From the NCBI GenBank assembly GCA_045105475.1, contig JBGCDP010000066.1, positions 1 to 64,000 on the forward strand: a stretch of DNA of 64,000 nucleotides, in the 5' to 3' direction. This stretch comes from WTJY01 sp045105475. Lineage in GTDB: Bacteria; Chloroflexota; Anaerolineae; Promineifilales; Promineifilaceae. How positions within the stretch are numbered: position 1 is the stretch's first letter; the number at the start of each line of letters is the position of its first letter. Of this stretch, positions 34,986 through 43,587 are shown piece by piece. The translations under genes were made by a program, and so were the position numbers. The notes beneath the pieces are model-generated. The model was not told the DNA's origin. It made no database searches and worked only from the letters and a program-made list of their open reading frames with translations.

Positions 34986-35037
34986 TTTGAATTACTCCTA
35001 AAATTTGCAGGCCGGAAAAATCTTGATATAGCTGTGA

Positions 35038-35055
35038 TTGTGAAGTTGTTCACAA
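35038..35055. promoter_or_regulatory. Perfect CRP-type operator upstream of ppdK
   Basis: TTGTGAAGTTGTTCACAA has perfect TGTGA and TCACA half-sites with a 6-bp spacer, flanked by the symmetric T/A. It is 53 bp upstream of ppdK and 131 bp upstream of the divergent gene at 35186. The match to the E. coli CRP consensus is exact; the protein that binds it is not in the window. Confidence 0.6.
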
Positions 35056-35185
35056 GTAGGAATCATTCTAATGATAGGCGAAACAAATAAGTTACAACAC
35101 AACTGATCTTGTAGGTACAATTATGACAATTGGGCACTAATGAGTACATTAATAAGCCTCACGCACAAGATAGGCAGCCATTATT

Positions 35186-35635
35186 ATGACTTCTCGAACA
35201 AAGCTTAATATCGCTCTAGCCGCCATGATAGGCACCATCATTTTACTGATTTTGGGTGTGGCTCAACGGCAGGCAAACCCAGGACAAGCTCAGGCAGATG
35301 CGATTGAAGCAACAGCTAGGCGCAAGCTCGTTTTTACTGTTGAAGATTTGTTGAGTTTTGCGGCCAAAACTCCCTCAGGCGCTTTTCCAGCAGGTCTTTT
35401 TCCGGCCGAGCTTGAAGCACGCTCGGGAGCCAGCGGGTATTTTGCAGAAGATATCGCCTGCTGGAACGCAATTCAGGCTGGAATCAAAAGTGGGCAACCA
35501 GAGCTGATCCCCTACAGAGAGCCAAACCAGCCGGAGCCATTACTCGTTTTTATTGATTTTGCTGAGGGAGAGCGGGTCACGCTCATATTTGTAGAAGACT
35601 CACTTGTAGGCTGCCAGCTGAATGCGCAAAGATAG
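35186..35635 (+). CDS. Small membrane-anchored or secreted protein, function unknown
   Basis: A 149-residue protein with one N-terminal hydrophobic helix (about 7-27) that may be a signal anchor or uncleaved signal peptide; the remainder is extracytoplasmic. No family is recognised. The gene is divergent from ppdK across 200 bp, and its stop codon abuts the stop of the convergent cupin gene without an intervening terminator. Two Cys (after about residue 95 and near the C-terminus) could form a disulfide. Confidence 0.6.
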   Translation: MTSRTKLNIALAAMIGTIILLILGVAQRQANPGQAQADAIEATARRKLVFTVEDLLSFAAKTPSGAFPAGLFPAELEARSGASGYFAEDIACWNAIQAGIKSGQPELIPYREPNQPEPLLVFIDFAEGERVTLIFVEDSLVGCQLNAQR

Positions 35636-36103
35636 TTATTTATAAAACACCCCATTCTTTCGAGCAGGCTTCATCGCCCCCTCTTCATTTCTCAACCACT
35701 GAAAGTCATCATCTGAATAAGTCACTGCGTCATTTTTATGGCGCGACCCCACAACAAGAAAAGTGGCTTGTTCCTGTGTCTTATTGATCAGATGATGACC
35801 ATCTTCTTCACCCCCCTTGAACCCGACACACATCCCGGCCGTCAACAGCTGCTCACCTGCATTTGTCACCAACGTGAGTTCCCCATCTACAACAAACACA
35901 AATTCATCCGATTCACTGTGCCAATGGCGCAACGAAGATAAAGCGTTGGGCTGCAAAATCTCAAGATTGACACCGAAGTTTTCTAATCCGAAAAAGTCAG
36001 ACAGGCCTCGCCACTCAGCATTACCCATTTTTGTTCTAAACGGTTCAGGATATGTATTCTCTGAGTCGGAGGGGACATTCAAAAAGTGAATCGCTGGCTT
36101 CAT
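35636..36103 (-). CDS. Cupin-domain protein
   Basis: A 155-residue single-domain cupin. Motif 1 (RHWHSESDEFVFVVDGE) supplies two His and a Glu for metal binding; motif 2 (GEEDGHHLIN) supplies a further His. It resembles stand-alone cupins acting as isomerases, dioxygenases or sugar-binding proteins; the reaction cannot be specified. It is 11 bp downstream of the LD-carboxypeptidase gene on the same strand and probably in its operon. Confidence 0.85.
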   Translation of the reverse strand: MKPAIHFLNVPSDSENTYPEPFRTKMGNAEWRGLSDFFGLENFGVNLEILQPNALSSLRHWHSESDEFVFVVDGELTLVTNAGEQLLTAGMCVGFKGGEEDGHHLINKTQEQATFLVVGSRHKNDAVTYSDDDFQWLRNEEGAMKPARKNGVFYK

Positions 36104-36114
36104 ATTTTTATTCC

Positions 36115-37158
36115 TTAACTCACAGCACTTTCTAAAATTGAAAACGTCTGTTGATCACAATCGATTTCGGCCGTAACGCCGTAAGGCAACACCATCATCG
36201 GATCAGTGTGGCCAAAGTCCATTTGAGAGATGATGGGGAGTTCAGTCAACCCTTCTTCAATCGCGACCACTTGCAACAAAACCTCGTCGTATGCCCCAAA
36301 TTGGTCAGGGGACATTTCGTGACCGCCCGGCCGAGCATACAAAATGCCGGACAGCTTTTGCAGAATCCCCAGCGCCGCATACGTTCGCAAGTAATACCAG
36401 ACCAAATCAGGTGAAGGCATATCTTCCGATGCTTCTAAAAAGAGAATTGCTCCGTCCCAATGGTCGGCCGCGGGCCAATAATCAGTGCCTCGTAACCAAT
36501 CAAGCACTTCGATACAGCCACCGATCAGTCGGCCGCGCCGCATCCCACTGCCTTGAAGCCAATTCCAACCGGTCGATGGGCTGACGTTTCGCCGCTGTTT
36601 CTGAAACTCTAGGTTAGCCCAATCTTTGTGCTCTACCGTCCATCCGGCCGTATTTGGCTTGATAAGGCCTGGCGGGTCAGCAGAAAACATCGTTTTACGG
36701 ACAGACTCAACCATGTATGGAAACATCCCGCCACTTTCAGCAAATCCAGACAAAATTGAAGGGCCGTAAAAGCTAGTCAGCCCAGCTTTATGGCAAATCA
36801 TATGGCTGACAGTGCTGTCTGAATAACCGACATAAACCTTTGGATTGGCTCGAATCACGTCTAAGTCAATGTAAGGCAGTAACCGAATCGAATCATCTCC
36901 ACCGATGGTTGAAATAATTCCATTGATCGTCGGGTCAGCAAAAGCAGCCATGAGATCATCAGCCCGGGCTTTGGGATTGGCATACAGCCATTCGGCCGAT
37001 TTCATCGTGTGAGCCATTTCAACCACCTGCACCCCAAACTCATCTTCAAGCTGTTTTTTACCGGCCGCATAGCGATTTGGCACCGTTGCAGGGCCACCCC
37101 AAGAGGATGTAATTGTAGCGACTCGATCTCCCGGTTTGAGCATTGCAGGTCGTATCAT
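36115..37158 (-). CDS. LD-carboxypeptidase (S66 family, MccF/LdcA-like)
   Basis: A 347-residue serine peptidase of family S66. The nucleophile is the Ser of VGYSDST, and the catalytic Glu and His are in GGCIEVLDWL and MDFGHTDPM, the normal LdcA/MccF triad. ISTIGGDDS is the family's glycine-rich motif. Members remove D-Ala from muropeptide tetrapeptides during recycling or inactivate microcin C-like peptide-nucleotides; the W-rich insertion suggests the MccF side. There is no signal peptide, so it acts in the cytoplasm. The cupin gene follows 11 bp later. Confidence 0.88.
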   Translation of the reverse strand: MIRPAMLKPGDRVATITSSWGGPATVPNRYAAGKKQLEDEFGVQVVEMAHTMKSAEWLYANPKARADDLMAAFADPTINGIISTIGGDDSIRLLPYIDLDVIRANPKVYVGYSDSTVSHMICHKAGLTSFYGPSILSGFAESGGMFPYMVESVRKTMFSADPPGLIKPNTAGWTVEHKDWANLEFQKQRRNVSPSTGWNWLQGSGMRRGRLIGGCIEVLDWLRGTDYWPAADHWDGAILFLEASEDMPSPDLVWYYLRTYAALGILQKLSGILYARPGGHEMSPDQFGAYDEVLLQVVAIEEGLTELPIISQMDFGHTDPMMVLPYGVTAEIDCDQQTFSILESAVS

Positions 37159-37184
37159 TTTTTATTTCCTAAAGTTATGACAGA

Positions 37185-38912
37185 TTATGAATTTCGGCGG
37201 GACCAGAACATCCAAAGTAAACCGAGCCCTGTCAAAATCAGTCCATATCCCATCATATTAGCGGTTGAAAATGGGGCAGGTGGAGGCGAAGGTGGCGTGG
37301 GAATCGGTGTGTCGGTTGGGTCAAGCAGTGCCACTTCTTCTCCACTCGCTCCCGGCTCGCGAGATGGGAAAAGAAACTCAGTCGGCCGGGGTGTATTGGT
37401 TGGCACAGTTGTCGGCGTTGCTGTTGGCGTCAAGGTCGCTGTCGGCAACGGAGTATTTGTGGCAGTTGGCAATGGTGTCTCAGTTGCGGTTGGCTCAGGT
37501 GTGGGCGTTTCGGTTGCTGCCTGAGCCTCACCTTGAACAGATGGGGCAACTGTGTCAGTACCACCTGCACCTTGCACTAAATAATAAGTATGCCCACCAA
37601 TCATGCAATGGGAGCCAGCGATTTGGCTACAGTTAGCAGCGGGCAGGTTCACGCTGAAAAAGCCATTTTCGGCCGCGATAATACGTTGCGCACCGTACAT
37701 GTCGGCTAAAACAGCGGTATTGGCCGTTGCTTCGACCTGAACCAAGCGATCACCCTGAGTGCGGGTAAACATCACATGGGTCGTTTTATTTTCTTGAGTT
37801 AGCTTAACAACACCAACATCGTCCCACTGAACACGCTGAGCCTTCTGCACACCGCTCATATAGTTAACCGCAATTCGATAGGTGTTAAAAGCCGGACGGC
37901 GACTCCCATCGCGTCGAACTAATCCAAACGGTTCTGGGTTCGCTCCCACGTCAGAATCTTTGTCCTTGAGTTTATAGATGGCAATGCGCTGTGCTCCGGC
38001 CGCTAAGCCAAGAGCCATCACCTGCGGCATATAGCGGGCCTGTTCTTCAAGACTGACTTTAAACGTAAAGTTAGGCACTGGCCAAGCGGGGTCATCGTCT
38101 GGTGGAGCATTGGTTTCTACAATCCAAATCGGTTTAGATATCCCCCGACTGTTCATAATGCTATAAAAGCCACCGACAATGTCATAGACAACACCAGGTT
38201 GAAAGTAAAGATGGGCGGTTGCCACGTCAAAGTAGTAGTTGTTTTCGGCCGCGCCTGGTTCAGCGATAATCTTATCAAGCATACGACCCATGTATTGTGG
38301 CTTGCCGTAGTTAGCGTCCCAAAACCAAGTAAAGGCGCTTAAATGAACGGTTGAATTGGGGTTGGTTTCTTTGGCAACGAGATAGGCAACTTTTTGGAGC
38401 TGAACAAAGTCATCAACTGAGCCATTCCACGTATGCCCCGGTGCATTTTGGTCCCATACGTCCGGCTCGTTCCAAATAATCCAGTTGTTGATGGTGCCGT
38501 TGTAGCGGCTGACAGAGGTACGAACAAAGGTGGCCCATGTATTGCCTGGGTCTTCAGGTGGAAGATAAAGGCCACGTGGCAAACCATTTTCATTGGCCCA
38601 ATCAGGGATACCGATCAGTAGGCCAACAACACGCCGGCCGGCTGCAGCTTCGTTGGCGATCTGAGCATCGCTGACAGTGGGGTGATTCCACGTCCCTTCA
38701 CCGGCCGACTGCACTTCGGCCCATTGGAAACGCACTCGGGTCCAAGCCGCACCAGATGCACCAGCAGCGGCCGGATCTTCATACGTTTCAACAATACCAA
38801 ATCGCCAATCAACGGGCGCTTGTGGCAGGCTTTGCTCATCATATGAATTTGCGTTATTGGTCAAGAATCCTAAAAGGATAACAACGAGCAATAGTGGGCC
38901 GACTTTACGCAT
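37185..38912 (-). CDS. Surface-anchored glycoside hydrolase (clan A, GH39/GH5-like) with Pro/Thr-rich stalk
   Basis: A 575-residue secreted enzyme. A signal peptide (about 1-22) precedes a TIM-barrel glycosidase domain with the acid/base Glu in IIWNEPDVWDQ and the likely nucleophile Glu in PIWIVETNAPPDDD, the pattern of clan-A retaining glycosidases. A TP-repeat stalk (about 465-525) follows, then a C-terminal membrane helix and the RRNS basic stop. This places the catalytic domain on the cell surface at the end of a stalk; the polysaccharide is unknown. It is 26 bp upstream of the LD-carboxypeptidase gene and downstream of a small membrane protein gene. Confidence 0.8.
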   Translation of the reverse strand: MRKVGPLLLVVILLGFLTNNANSYDEQSLPQAPVDWRFGIVETYEDPAAAGASGAAWTRVRFQWAEVQSAGEGTWNHPTVSDAQIANEAAAGRRVVGLLIGIPDWANENGLPRGLYLPPEDPGNTWATFVRTSVSRYNGTINNWIIWNEPDVWDQNAPGHTWNGSVDDFVQLQKVAYLVAKETNPNSTVHLSAFTWFWDANYGKPQYMGRMLDKIIAEPGAAENNYYFDVATAHLYFQPGVVYDIVGGFYSIMNSRGISKPIWIVETNAPPDDDPAWPVPNFTFKVSLEEQARYMPQVMALGLAAGAQRIAIYKLKDKDSDVGANPEPFGLVRRDGSRRPAFNTYRIAVNYMSGVQKAQRVQWDDVGVVKLTQENKTTHVMFTRTQGDRLVQVEATANTAVLADMYGAQRIIAAENGFFSVNLPAANCSQIAGSHCMIGGHTYYLVQGAGGTDTVAPSVQGEAQAATETPTPEPTATETPLPTATNTPLPTATLTPTATPTTVPTNTPRPTEFLFPSREPGASGEEVALLDPTDTPIPTPPSPPPAPFSTANMMGYGLILTGLGLLWMFWSRRNS

Positions 38913-38933
38913 ACTCTTTTGAAACCTCGTGTC

Positions 38934-39275
38934 TTAAAAGTCTAGTTTTTCGCTCATTTTACGGTCAGCAAAAACGGCGTAAAGAATCATACCCCATCCT
39001 ATCGTGCTGATAATCATCGTTACGAAACTACTAATTCCGATCACCGTTCCTAGTGTTTGCATTGAAAACGCTTGAGCAACCATAACAATATTCATGATTG
39101 AATTGATAATCAATGATACAAGAATAAAGGCTCCACCCACTATCACTAGAGTGGCTGGCCTACCCAGCGTAGGCTGCTTGCTAACCGCATAGCCAATCGC
39201 AATCATTACAACTATAAAAAGTGGTATCACAGGGATAATTGTCATCAAACTAGGCAGAAATAATTCACTATCCAT
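38934..39275 (-). CDS. Small three-helix membrane protein, function unknown
   Basis: A 113-residue protein with three predicted membrane helices (about 7-29, 38-65, 76-102) and a short acidic/basic tail. No family is recognised. Composition is AT-rich and lacks CGGCCG. It is 21 bp upstream of the glycoside hydrolase gene on the same strand. Confidence 0.55.
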   Translation of the reverse strand: MDSELFLPSLMTIIPVIPLFIVVMIAIGYAVSKQPTLGRPATLVIVGGAFILVSLIINSIMNIVMVAQAFSMQTLGTVIGISSFVTMIISTIGWGMILYAVFADRKMSEKLDF

Positions 39276-39395
39276 TTTTCCTCTTTGTGTGTTTATCTAT
39301 TAATTGATTATTGATGACCTATACGGCACTGACAACAGATTGATTCAGCCATTTTATGATCCCGAAGATCTACCAAAAGATCAGATTAATTTAGA

Positions 39396-39424
39396 TTGAC
39401 AGGCTCCGATCAGTGTGACATAAT
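39396..39424 (+). promoter_or_regulatory. Near-consensus sigma-70 promoter with extended -10
   Basis: TTGACA (39396-39401), a 17-bp spacer, then CATAAT (39419-39424) preceded by TGA, giving an extended -10. This is the best promoter match I see in the window. Transcription should start near 39431 and run into the 16-codon unit. Confidence 0.8.
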
Positions 39425-39465
39425 GCGCAAATCATTTACAGTTTATTCCTTTGCAATCTATAACC

Positions 39466-39475
39466 AAAGGAGGTG
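39466..39475 (+). promoter_or_regulatory. Ten-base Shine-Dalgarno of the mini-gene
   Basis: AAAGGAGGTG complements ten consecutive bases of the usual 16S rRNA 3' end, far more than any other start here. It lies nine bases (from GGAGG) before the ATG and can also pair with CCTCC at 39516-39520. Confidence 0.8.
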
Positions 39476-39482
39476 GTGCACA

Positions 39483-39533
39483 ATGGACGATAGTAGTAAT
39501 CCGGCCGTAGCACTGCCTCCCCAGATTGGGTAA
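39483..39533 (+). CDS. 16-codon mini-gene, function unknown
   Basis: The frame encodes MDDSSNPAVALPPQIG and stops with TAA. It is preceded by a ten-base Shine-Dalgarno and the strongest promoter in the window and followed by an inverted repeat and an intrinsic terminator, so the whole transcript would be about 150 nt and carry no other gene. Codons 7-11 form one arm of the inverted repeat, so translation and folding must interfere. It does not lead into the Lon-like gene, which begins 230 bp on past the terminator. I do not recognise the peptide; it could be a leader, a secreted or modified peptide precursor, or a decoy frame in a regulatory RNA. Confidence 0.6.
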   Translation: MDDSSNPAVALPPQIG

Positions 39534-39546
39534 CAGTGCTACGGCC
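39503..39546 (+). ncRNA. Perfect 13-bp hairpin overlapping the mini-gene
   Basis: GGCCGTAGCACTG (39503-39515) faces CAGTGCTACGGCC (39534-39546) exactly, with an 18-nt loop containing CCTCC and the TAA stop. The loop CCTCC and arm GTAGCAC can alternatively pair with GGAGG and GTGCAC at 39469-39480, so two exclusive structures are possible. It may be a riboregulator. Confidence 0.6.
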
Positions 39547-39550
39547 AAAC

Positions 39551-39582
39551 AAAAAACCCCACCAACTGCGGTGGGGTTTTTA
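39551..39582 (+). terminator. Intrinsic terminator of the mini-gene
   Basis: CCCCACC (39557-39563) and GGTGGGG (39570-39576) form a 7-bp GC-rich stem with a 6-nt loop, an A-run before and a T-run after. Confidence 0.93.
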
Positions 39583-39762
39583 TTTGCCTATTCTGCACTA
39601 TAAAGTTGGATGCTTACATCATTTAGCCCCTCTTCCTTTTTTATTTTAATTAAACTGAAGAATTTACATTCACACTAATATTGTTTCCTATGCTCAACCT
39701 TAAGCTTGCCCATCTATAGCAGGCTGGTATGATCCCCACGCAATTTTTAATTTGGAGAATGA

Positions 39763-42204
39763 ATGACCGCTAGCCAGCTATCATCCGCAAAATTAAAGCG
39801 GGTCTGTGACCCCAGCCAATTTTCCTTCGAAACTACAGCTGATTTAACGCACACGCCTACCGCCATCATCGGCCAACCTCGGGCGACGGAAGCGTTGCGC
39901 TTTGGTCTTGAAATTCCAAGCCGGGGCTACAACATCTATGTTTTAGGGCAAACATCGATGGGTCATCGGGAAACTGTTGAAAAGTATCTGCGTTGCCATG
40001 CGAAAAATCGGCCGGTGCCAAATGACTGGGTGTATGTCAACAACTTTGAAACAACGCATAAACCAAAGGTAGTCAGCTTTCCAGCCGGGGAAGGGATGGT
40101 TTTCTGCAAAGAAATTGAAGAGCTGTTAGCCATGCTCAAAAAAGAAGTCCCAGCAGCATTTGACACAGATAGCTATCGATCATCCTCTGACAAAATTCGC
40201 CAGCAGTTCCAAAACAGCCGCGATGACCTGATTGATGAATTGCGCAAACAGGTCAAAGCAGATGGATTAACGGCCGTCCGTACCAGCTCAGGGCTTACAC
40301 TGGTCCCGCTGCTTGAAGGGCGGGCAATGACCGCAGATGAGCTTGATCAAATTCCAGTAGACGATCAAAGCGCATGGCAGAAAAAACGCCAAGCATGGGA
40401 AGATGAATTAGACGAAGTATTGCGCAAAATTCGTGATCTTGATACCAAAACGACAGATGAGATGAGTGAGCTAGAGCGCACTGTCGCCAGTGAAGCATTA
40501 AGTCAACGGTATGATGAGTTAAAAGAAAAATATCAAGCACAAACAAACGTTGTCGAATATTTGGATGAGTCTCTAAAAAATGTGCTCGATAATCTGACCG
40601 ATTTTTTCCCGCCTGAAGCAGATGAAACGCCGGTTGATTTGCGCAATTATGAAGTCAACTTACTTGTTGACCACAGCGAGACTGTTGGAGCTCCCGTTAT
40701 CACAGAGCTCAATCCGCGCTACCACAACTTGATGGGACGGATTGAGTATGAATCGCAGCATACAACCCACTTCAGCAACATTCGGCCGGGGGCATTGCAC
40801 CAAGCAAATGGCGGCTATTTGGTCATCAATGTGAACCAACTGTTGGCTTCACGCAACGGTTGGGGTGCGTTAAGGCGAGCACTGACCACGGGTGAGGTTT
40901 TATTGCAGCCTAGTGACAGAGCCGAAGGGAATCAGGTATTAACCAAATCACTTGATCCTGCCCCGATTCCGCTGAACATCAAGGTGGTTTTAATTGGAGA
41001 CTACAACACGTGGGTGCGTCTTTACCGACGAGAAGATAATTTTGATCAGCTGTTTAAGGTCAAAGCGGAATTTGCAAGCACGATGGCACGCACGCCTGAA
41101 AGCGAGCAAGCGTATGTTGATTTTGTTGCCAGTGTTTGCCGTGAAGAAAACAATCGGCCGTTTGACCCGACGGCCGTCGCTCGCGTAATCGACTATGGAG
41201 CATGGTGGGCCGATCATCAAGATAAGCTCTCAACGGATTTTGAAGCCCTGACCGATCTAATCAATGAATCCTGTTTCTGGGCCGGTTCAACCGGACGTGA
41301 AACGGTAACAGCGGCCGATGTACAGCTTGCTATCGATAAGAAAACAAGTCGTTCCAACTTGGTTGAAGAAGAAGAATTCACACGCATCAAAGATGGCATC
41401 ATTTATGTAGACACCCACGGTGCTCAAGTTGGGCAAATCAATGCGCTAAGCGTCTATACCGCTGGTGACTACGCCTTTGGCATACCCGGCCGCTTAACCG
41501 CAAGAACATGGCAGGGTGAGCCAGGTATTGCACATATTGAACGTGAAACGGACATGGCAGGGCCAGTCCACAACAAAGGGGTTTTGACCCTAATCGGATT
41601 TATGGGTGGGCAATATGCTCAGGACCAACGCCTTAACTTTGCAGCCAGCCTCACCTTTGAACAGCAATACGGCGGGGTAGACGGGGATAGTGCGTCAGCG
41701 GCTGAATTGATCGTTTTGCTATCTAGTTTGGGGAATTTTCCAGTTAAACAAAATATCGCTATCACAGGCTCTATCAACCAAAAGGGAGCGATTCAGCCGA
41801 TTGGTGGCGTAAACGAAAAAGTTCTTGGCTTTTATGATGTTTGCGTCAAAGGCGGGTTAACGGGGGATCAAGGGGTCATTATTCCGGCCGTTAATCAGCA
41901 TGAACTCATGCTCGAACAGCGGGTGGTTGATGCGGTAGAAGCGGGCCAATTTTCAATTTGGACAGTCGAAACAGTTTTCGATGCTATCGAATTGTTGACT
42001 GATGCTAAAGTTCTCCCGGCCGATGACGAGGGAACATATCCCGAAGGATCGCTACATGCGCTAGTGTTTGAAGGGCTCGATCGCTTAAATAGCACCGATC
42101 ACGATGGTGACGAAGACGATGAAGAGAGCGAAGAAACCGATCAAGACACCAACACTGAATCTGGCGAAAATGCAGGCGAATCAAAAACTAAACCTGCAGC
42201 ATAA
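39763..42204 (+). CDS. Lon-like ATP-dependent protease (AAA_32/LonB-like)
   Basis: An 813-residue protease with an N-terminal AAA_32-type domain and a C-terminal Lon proteolytic domain. The Walker-A-like LGQTSMGHRETV lacks the canonical Lys, which is usual for this branch. The catalytic dyad is Ser643 in DGDSASAAE and Lys686 in GGVNEKVLGF. The region 100-330 is helical and charged. The C-terminal ~35 residues are highly acidic (Glu/Asp-rich). GGAGA precedes the ATG. It would degrade misfolded or regulatory proteins in the cytoplasm. Its 3' end overlaps the convergent MetZ-type gene by 17 bp. Confidence 0.9.
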   Translation: MTASQLSSAKLKRVCDPSQFSFETTADLTHTPTAIIGQPRATEALRFGLEIPSRGYNIYVLGQTSMGHRETVEKYLRCHAKNRPVPNDWVYVNNFETTHKPKVVSFPAGEGMVFCKEIEELLAMLKKEVPAAFDTDSYRSSSDKIRQQFQNSRDDLIDELRKQVKADGLTAVRTSSGLTLVPLLEGRAMTADELDQIPVDDQSAWQKKRQAWEDELDEVLRKIRDLDTKTTDEMSELERTVASEALSQRYDELKEKYQAQTNVVEYLDESLKNVLDNLTDFFPPEADETPVDLRNYEVNLLVDHSETVGAPVITELNPRYHNLMGRIEYESQHTTHFSNIRPGALHQANGGYLVINVNQLLASRNGWGALRRALTTGEVLLQPSDRAEGNQVLTKSLDPAPIPLNIKVVLIGDYNTWVRLYRREDNFDQLFKVKAEFASTMARTPESEQAYVDFVASVCREENNRPFDPTAVARVIDYGAWWADHQDKLSTDFEALTDLINESCFWAGSTGRETVTAADVQLAIDKKTSRSNLVEEEEFTRIKDGIIYVDTHGAQVGQINALSVYTAGDYAFGIPGRLTARTWQGEPGIAHIERETDMAGPVHNKGVLTLIGFMGGQYAQDQRLNFAASLTFEQQYGGVDGDSASAAELIVLLSSLGNFPVKQNIAITGSINQKGAIQPIGGVNEKVLGFYDVCVKGGLTGDQGVIIPAVNQHELMLEQRVVDAVEAGQFSIWTVETVFDAIELLTDAKVLPADDEGTYPEGSLHALVFEGLDRLNSTDHDGDEDDEESEETDQDTNTESGENAGESKTKPAA

Positions 42205-43375
42205 CCCCGCTTTTTTCTAAGGCCTGCTCAACATCCCGCACAATATCATCTGCATGCTCTAGTCCTACTGAAATTCTAACCATCCCATTTGTAATGCCAA
42301 CGGCTAAGCGCCCCTCTTCGCCTACAGAGGCGTGAGTCGTGCTGGCAGGATGGGTTGCTATCGTGCGAGTGTCGCCTAAATTGGCTGACAGTGACAACAT
42401 TTCGAGTGAGTCGAGAAAAGCCCGACCTTGCTCTAAACCACCGGCTAATTCAAATGTCACCAGGCCACCCCCTCGCTTCATTTGTTTTTTGGCCAACTCA
42501 TATTGTGGATGGCTTGGATGATGCGGGTATTTGATGAAATTGACGGCCGGGTGATCGGCCAGATATTGGGCCAAGCGTTCCGCATTGTCACAGTGGCGAT
42601 CGAGCCGCACACACAATGTTTCGAGGCTTTTGCTAAACATCCACGCATTAAACGGTGACATAGAAGGGCCAGAGTGACGGGCAAAAAAACGAATGTCGTT
42701 AATATATTCTTGATCTCCTACCAAAATACCGCCTATACCGCGCCCTTGCCCATCGATAAATTTCGTCGTTGAATGCATCACGAGGTTGGCACCATATTCC
42801 AGCGGGTTCTGCAAAAGGGGTGTTGCGAAAACATTATCAACGAGCAAGATAATGCCCCGCTCTTGGCAGAAGTTGCCAAGCCATTCTAAATCGATCAAAT
42901 CTAAGGCTGGGTTTGACGGGGTTTCAACCACGCACATTTTGGTGTTAGGCTGAACCAATGCGGCCCATTCTTCCGGCCGATGAATGTCCGCGTAACTGTG
43001 GCTAATGCCCCATTTGGGCAATATTTGGGTCAAAATCTGATGGGTAGAGCCAAAAACAGAGCGGCAGGCTAGCACATGGTCCCCATGCTCTAAAAGTCCA
43101 GCTAGAGCTGTAAACACGGCCGACATGCCAGATGCAACAGGGACCCCATCTTCCGCCCCTTCCAAATGACACATCTTTTGCACAAATTCATCAACACTTG
43201 GGTTGTCGTAGCGTGTATAGATAAAGCCTTCTTCCTCTTTCGCAAACATTGCTCGGGCTTGCTCAGCACTTTCAAAGCAAAAGCTTGAGGTCATATAGAT
43301 TGAAGAGGCATGTTCACGATGTCCTGAACGTTCGGCTTGGGTACGTATAAGTTTCGTTTCAATTTGATGTGTCAT
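42188..43375 (-). CDS. metZ: O-succinylhomoserine sulfhydrylase-type PLP enzyme
   Basis: A 395-residue Cys/Met PLP enzyme. The TRYDNPSV N-terminal motif, MSAVFTAL, VVETPSNP and the Schiff-base lysine in VMHSTTKFIDGQGRGIGG identify the family; the DGQGR after the lysine and the ATHPASTTHAS loop are characteristic of MetZ/MetY sulfhydrylases, which make homocysteine directly from O-acylhomoserine and sulfide. The precise acyl donor is inferred. No SAM riboswitch was found upstream. It is a distant paralogue of the enzyme at 17828-18934. Confidence 0.85.
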   Translation of the reverse strand: MTHQIETKLIRTQAERSGHREHASSIYMTSSFCFESAEQARAMFAKEEEGFIYTRYDNPSVDEFVQKMCHLEGAEDGVPVASGMSAVFTALAGLLEHGDHVLACRSVFGSTHQILTQILPKWGISHSYADIHRPEEWAALVQPNTKMCVVETPSNPALDLIDLEWLGNFCQERGIILLVDNVFATPLLQNPLEYGANLVMHSTTKFIDGQGRGIGGILVGDQEYINDIRFFARHSGPSMSPFNAWMFSKSLETLCVRLDRHCDNAERLAQYLADHPAVNFIKYPHHPSHPQYELAKKQMKRGGGLVTFELAGGLEQGRAFLDSLEMLSLSANLGDTRTIATHPASTTHASVGEEGRLAVGITNGMVRISVGLEHADDIVRDVEQALEKSGVMLQV

Positions 43376-43587
43376 AATATTTTCCAGCTATCTAATCGGT
43401 TGAAAATTTTGAACTTATAAGAGTTTAGCGACCCTAATCATGGAGATGCCAAACGATTGTTTTAAGTCAGTGCGCATTCACCTTTGATCGTTCACCGTTT
43501 GTCGCTTTCGGCCGAATGTTTTTCATAAAGCAAACTCAACCTTAAAGGACATTAAGATATCTTGAACCAATTTGGTATTACAATTGA

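Noticed and set aside
43376..43587. Possible SAM riboswitch upstream of the MetZ-type gene
   Set aside because: Conserved SAM-I/II/IV sequence elements could not be found on the minus strand.
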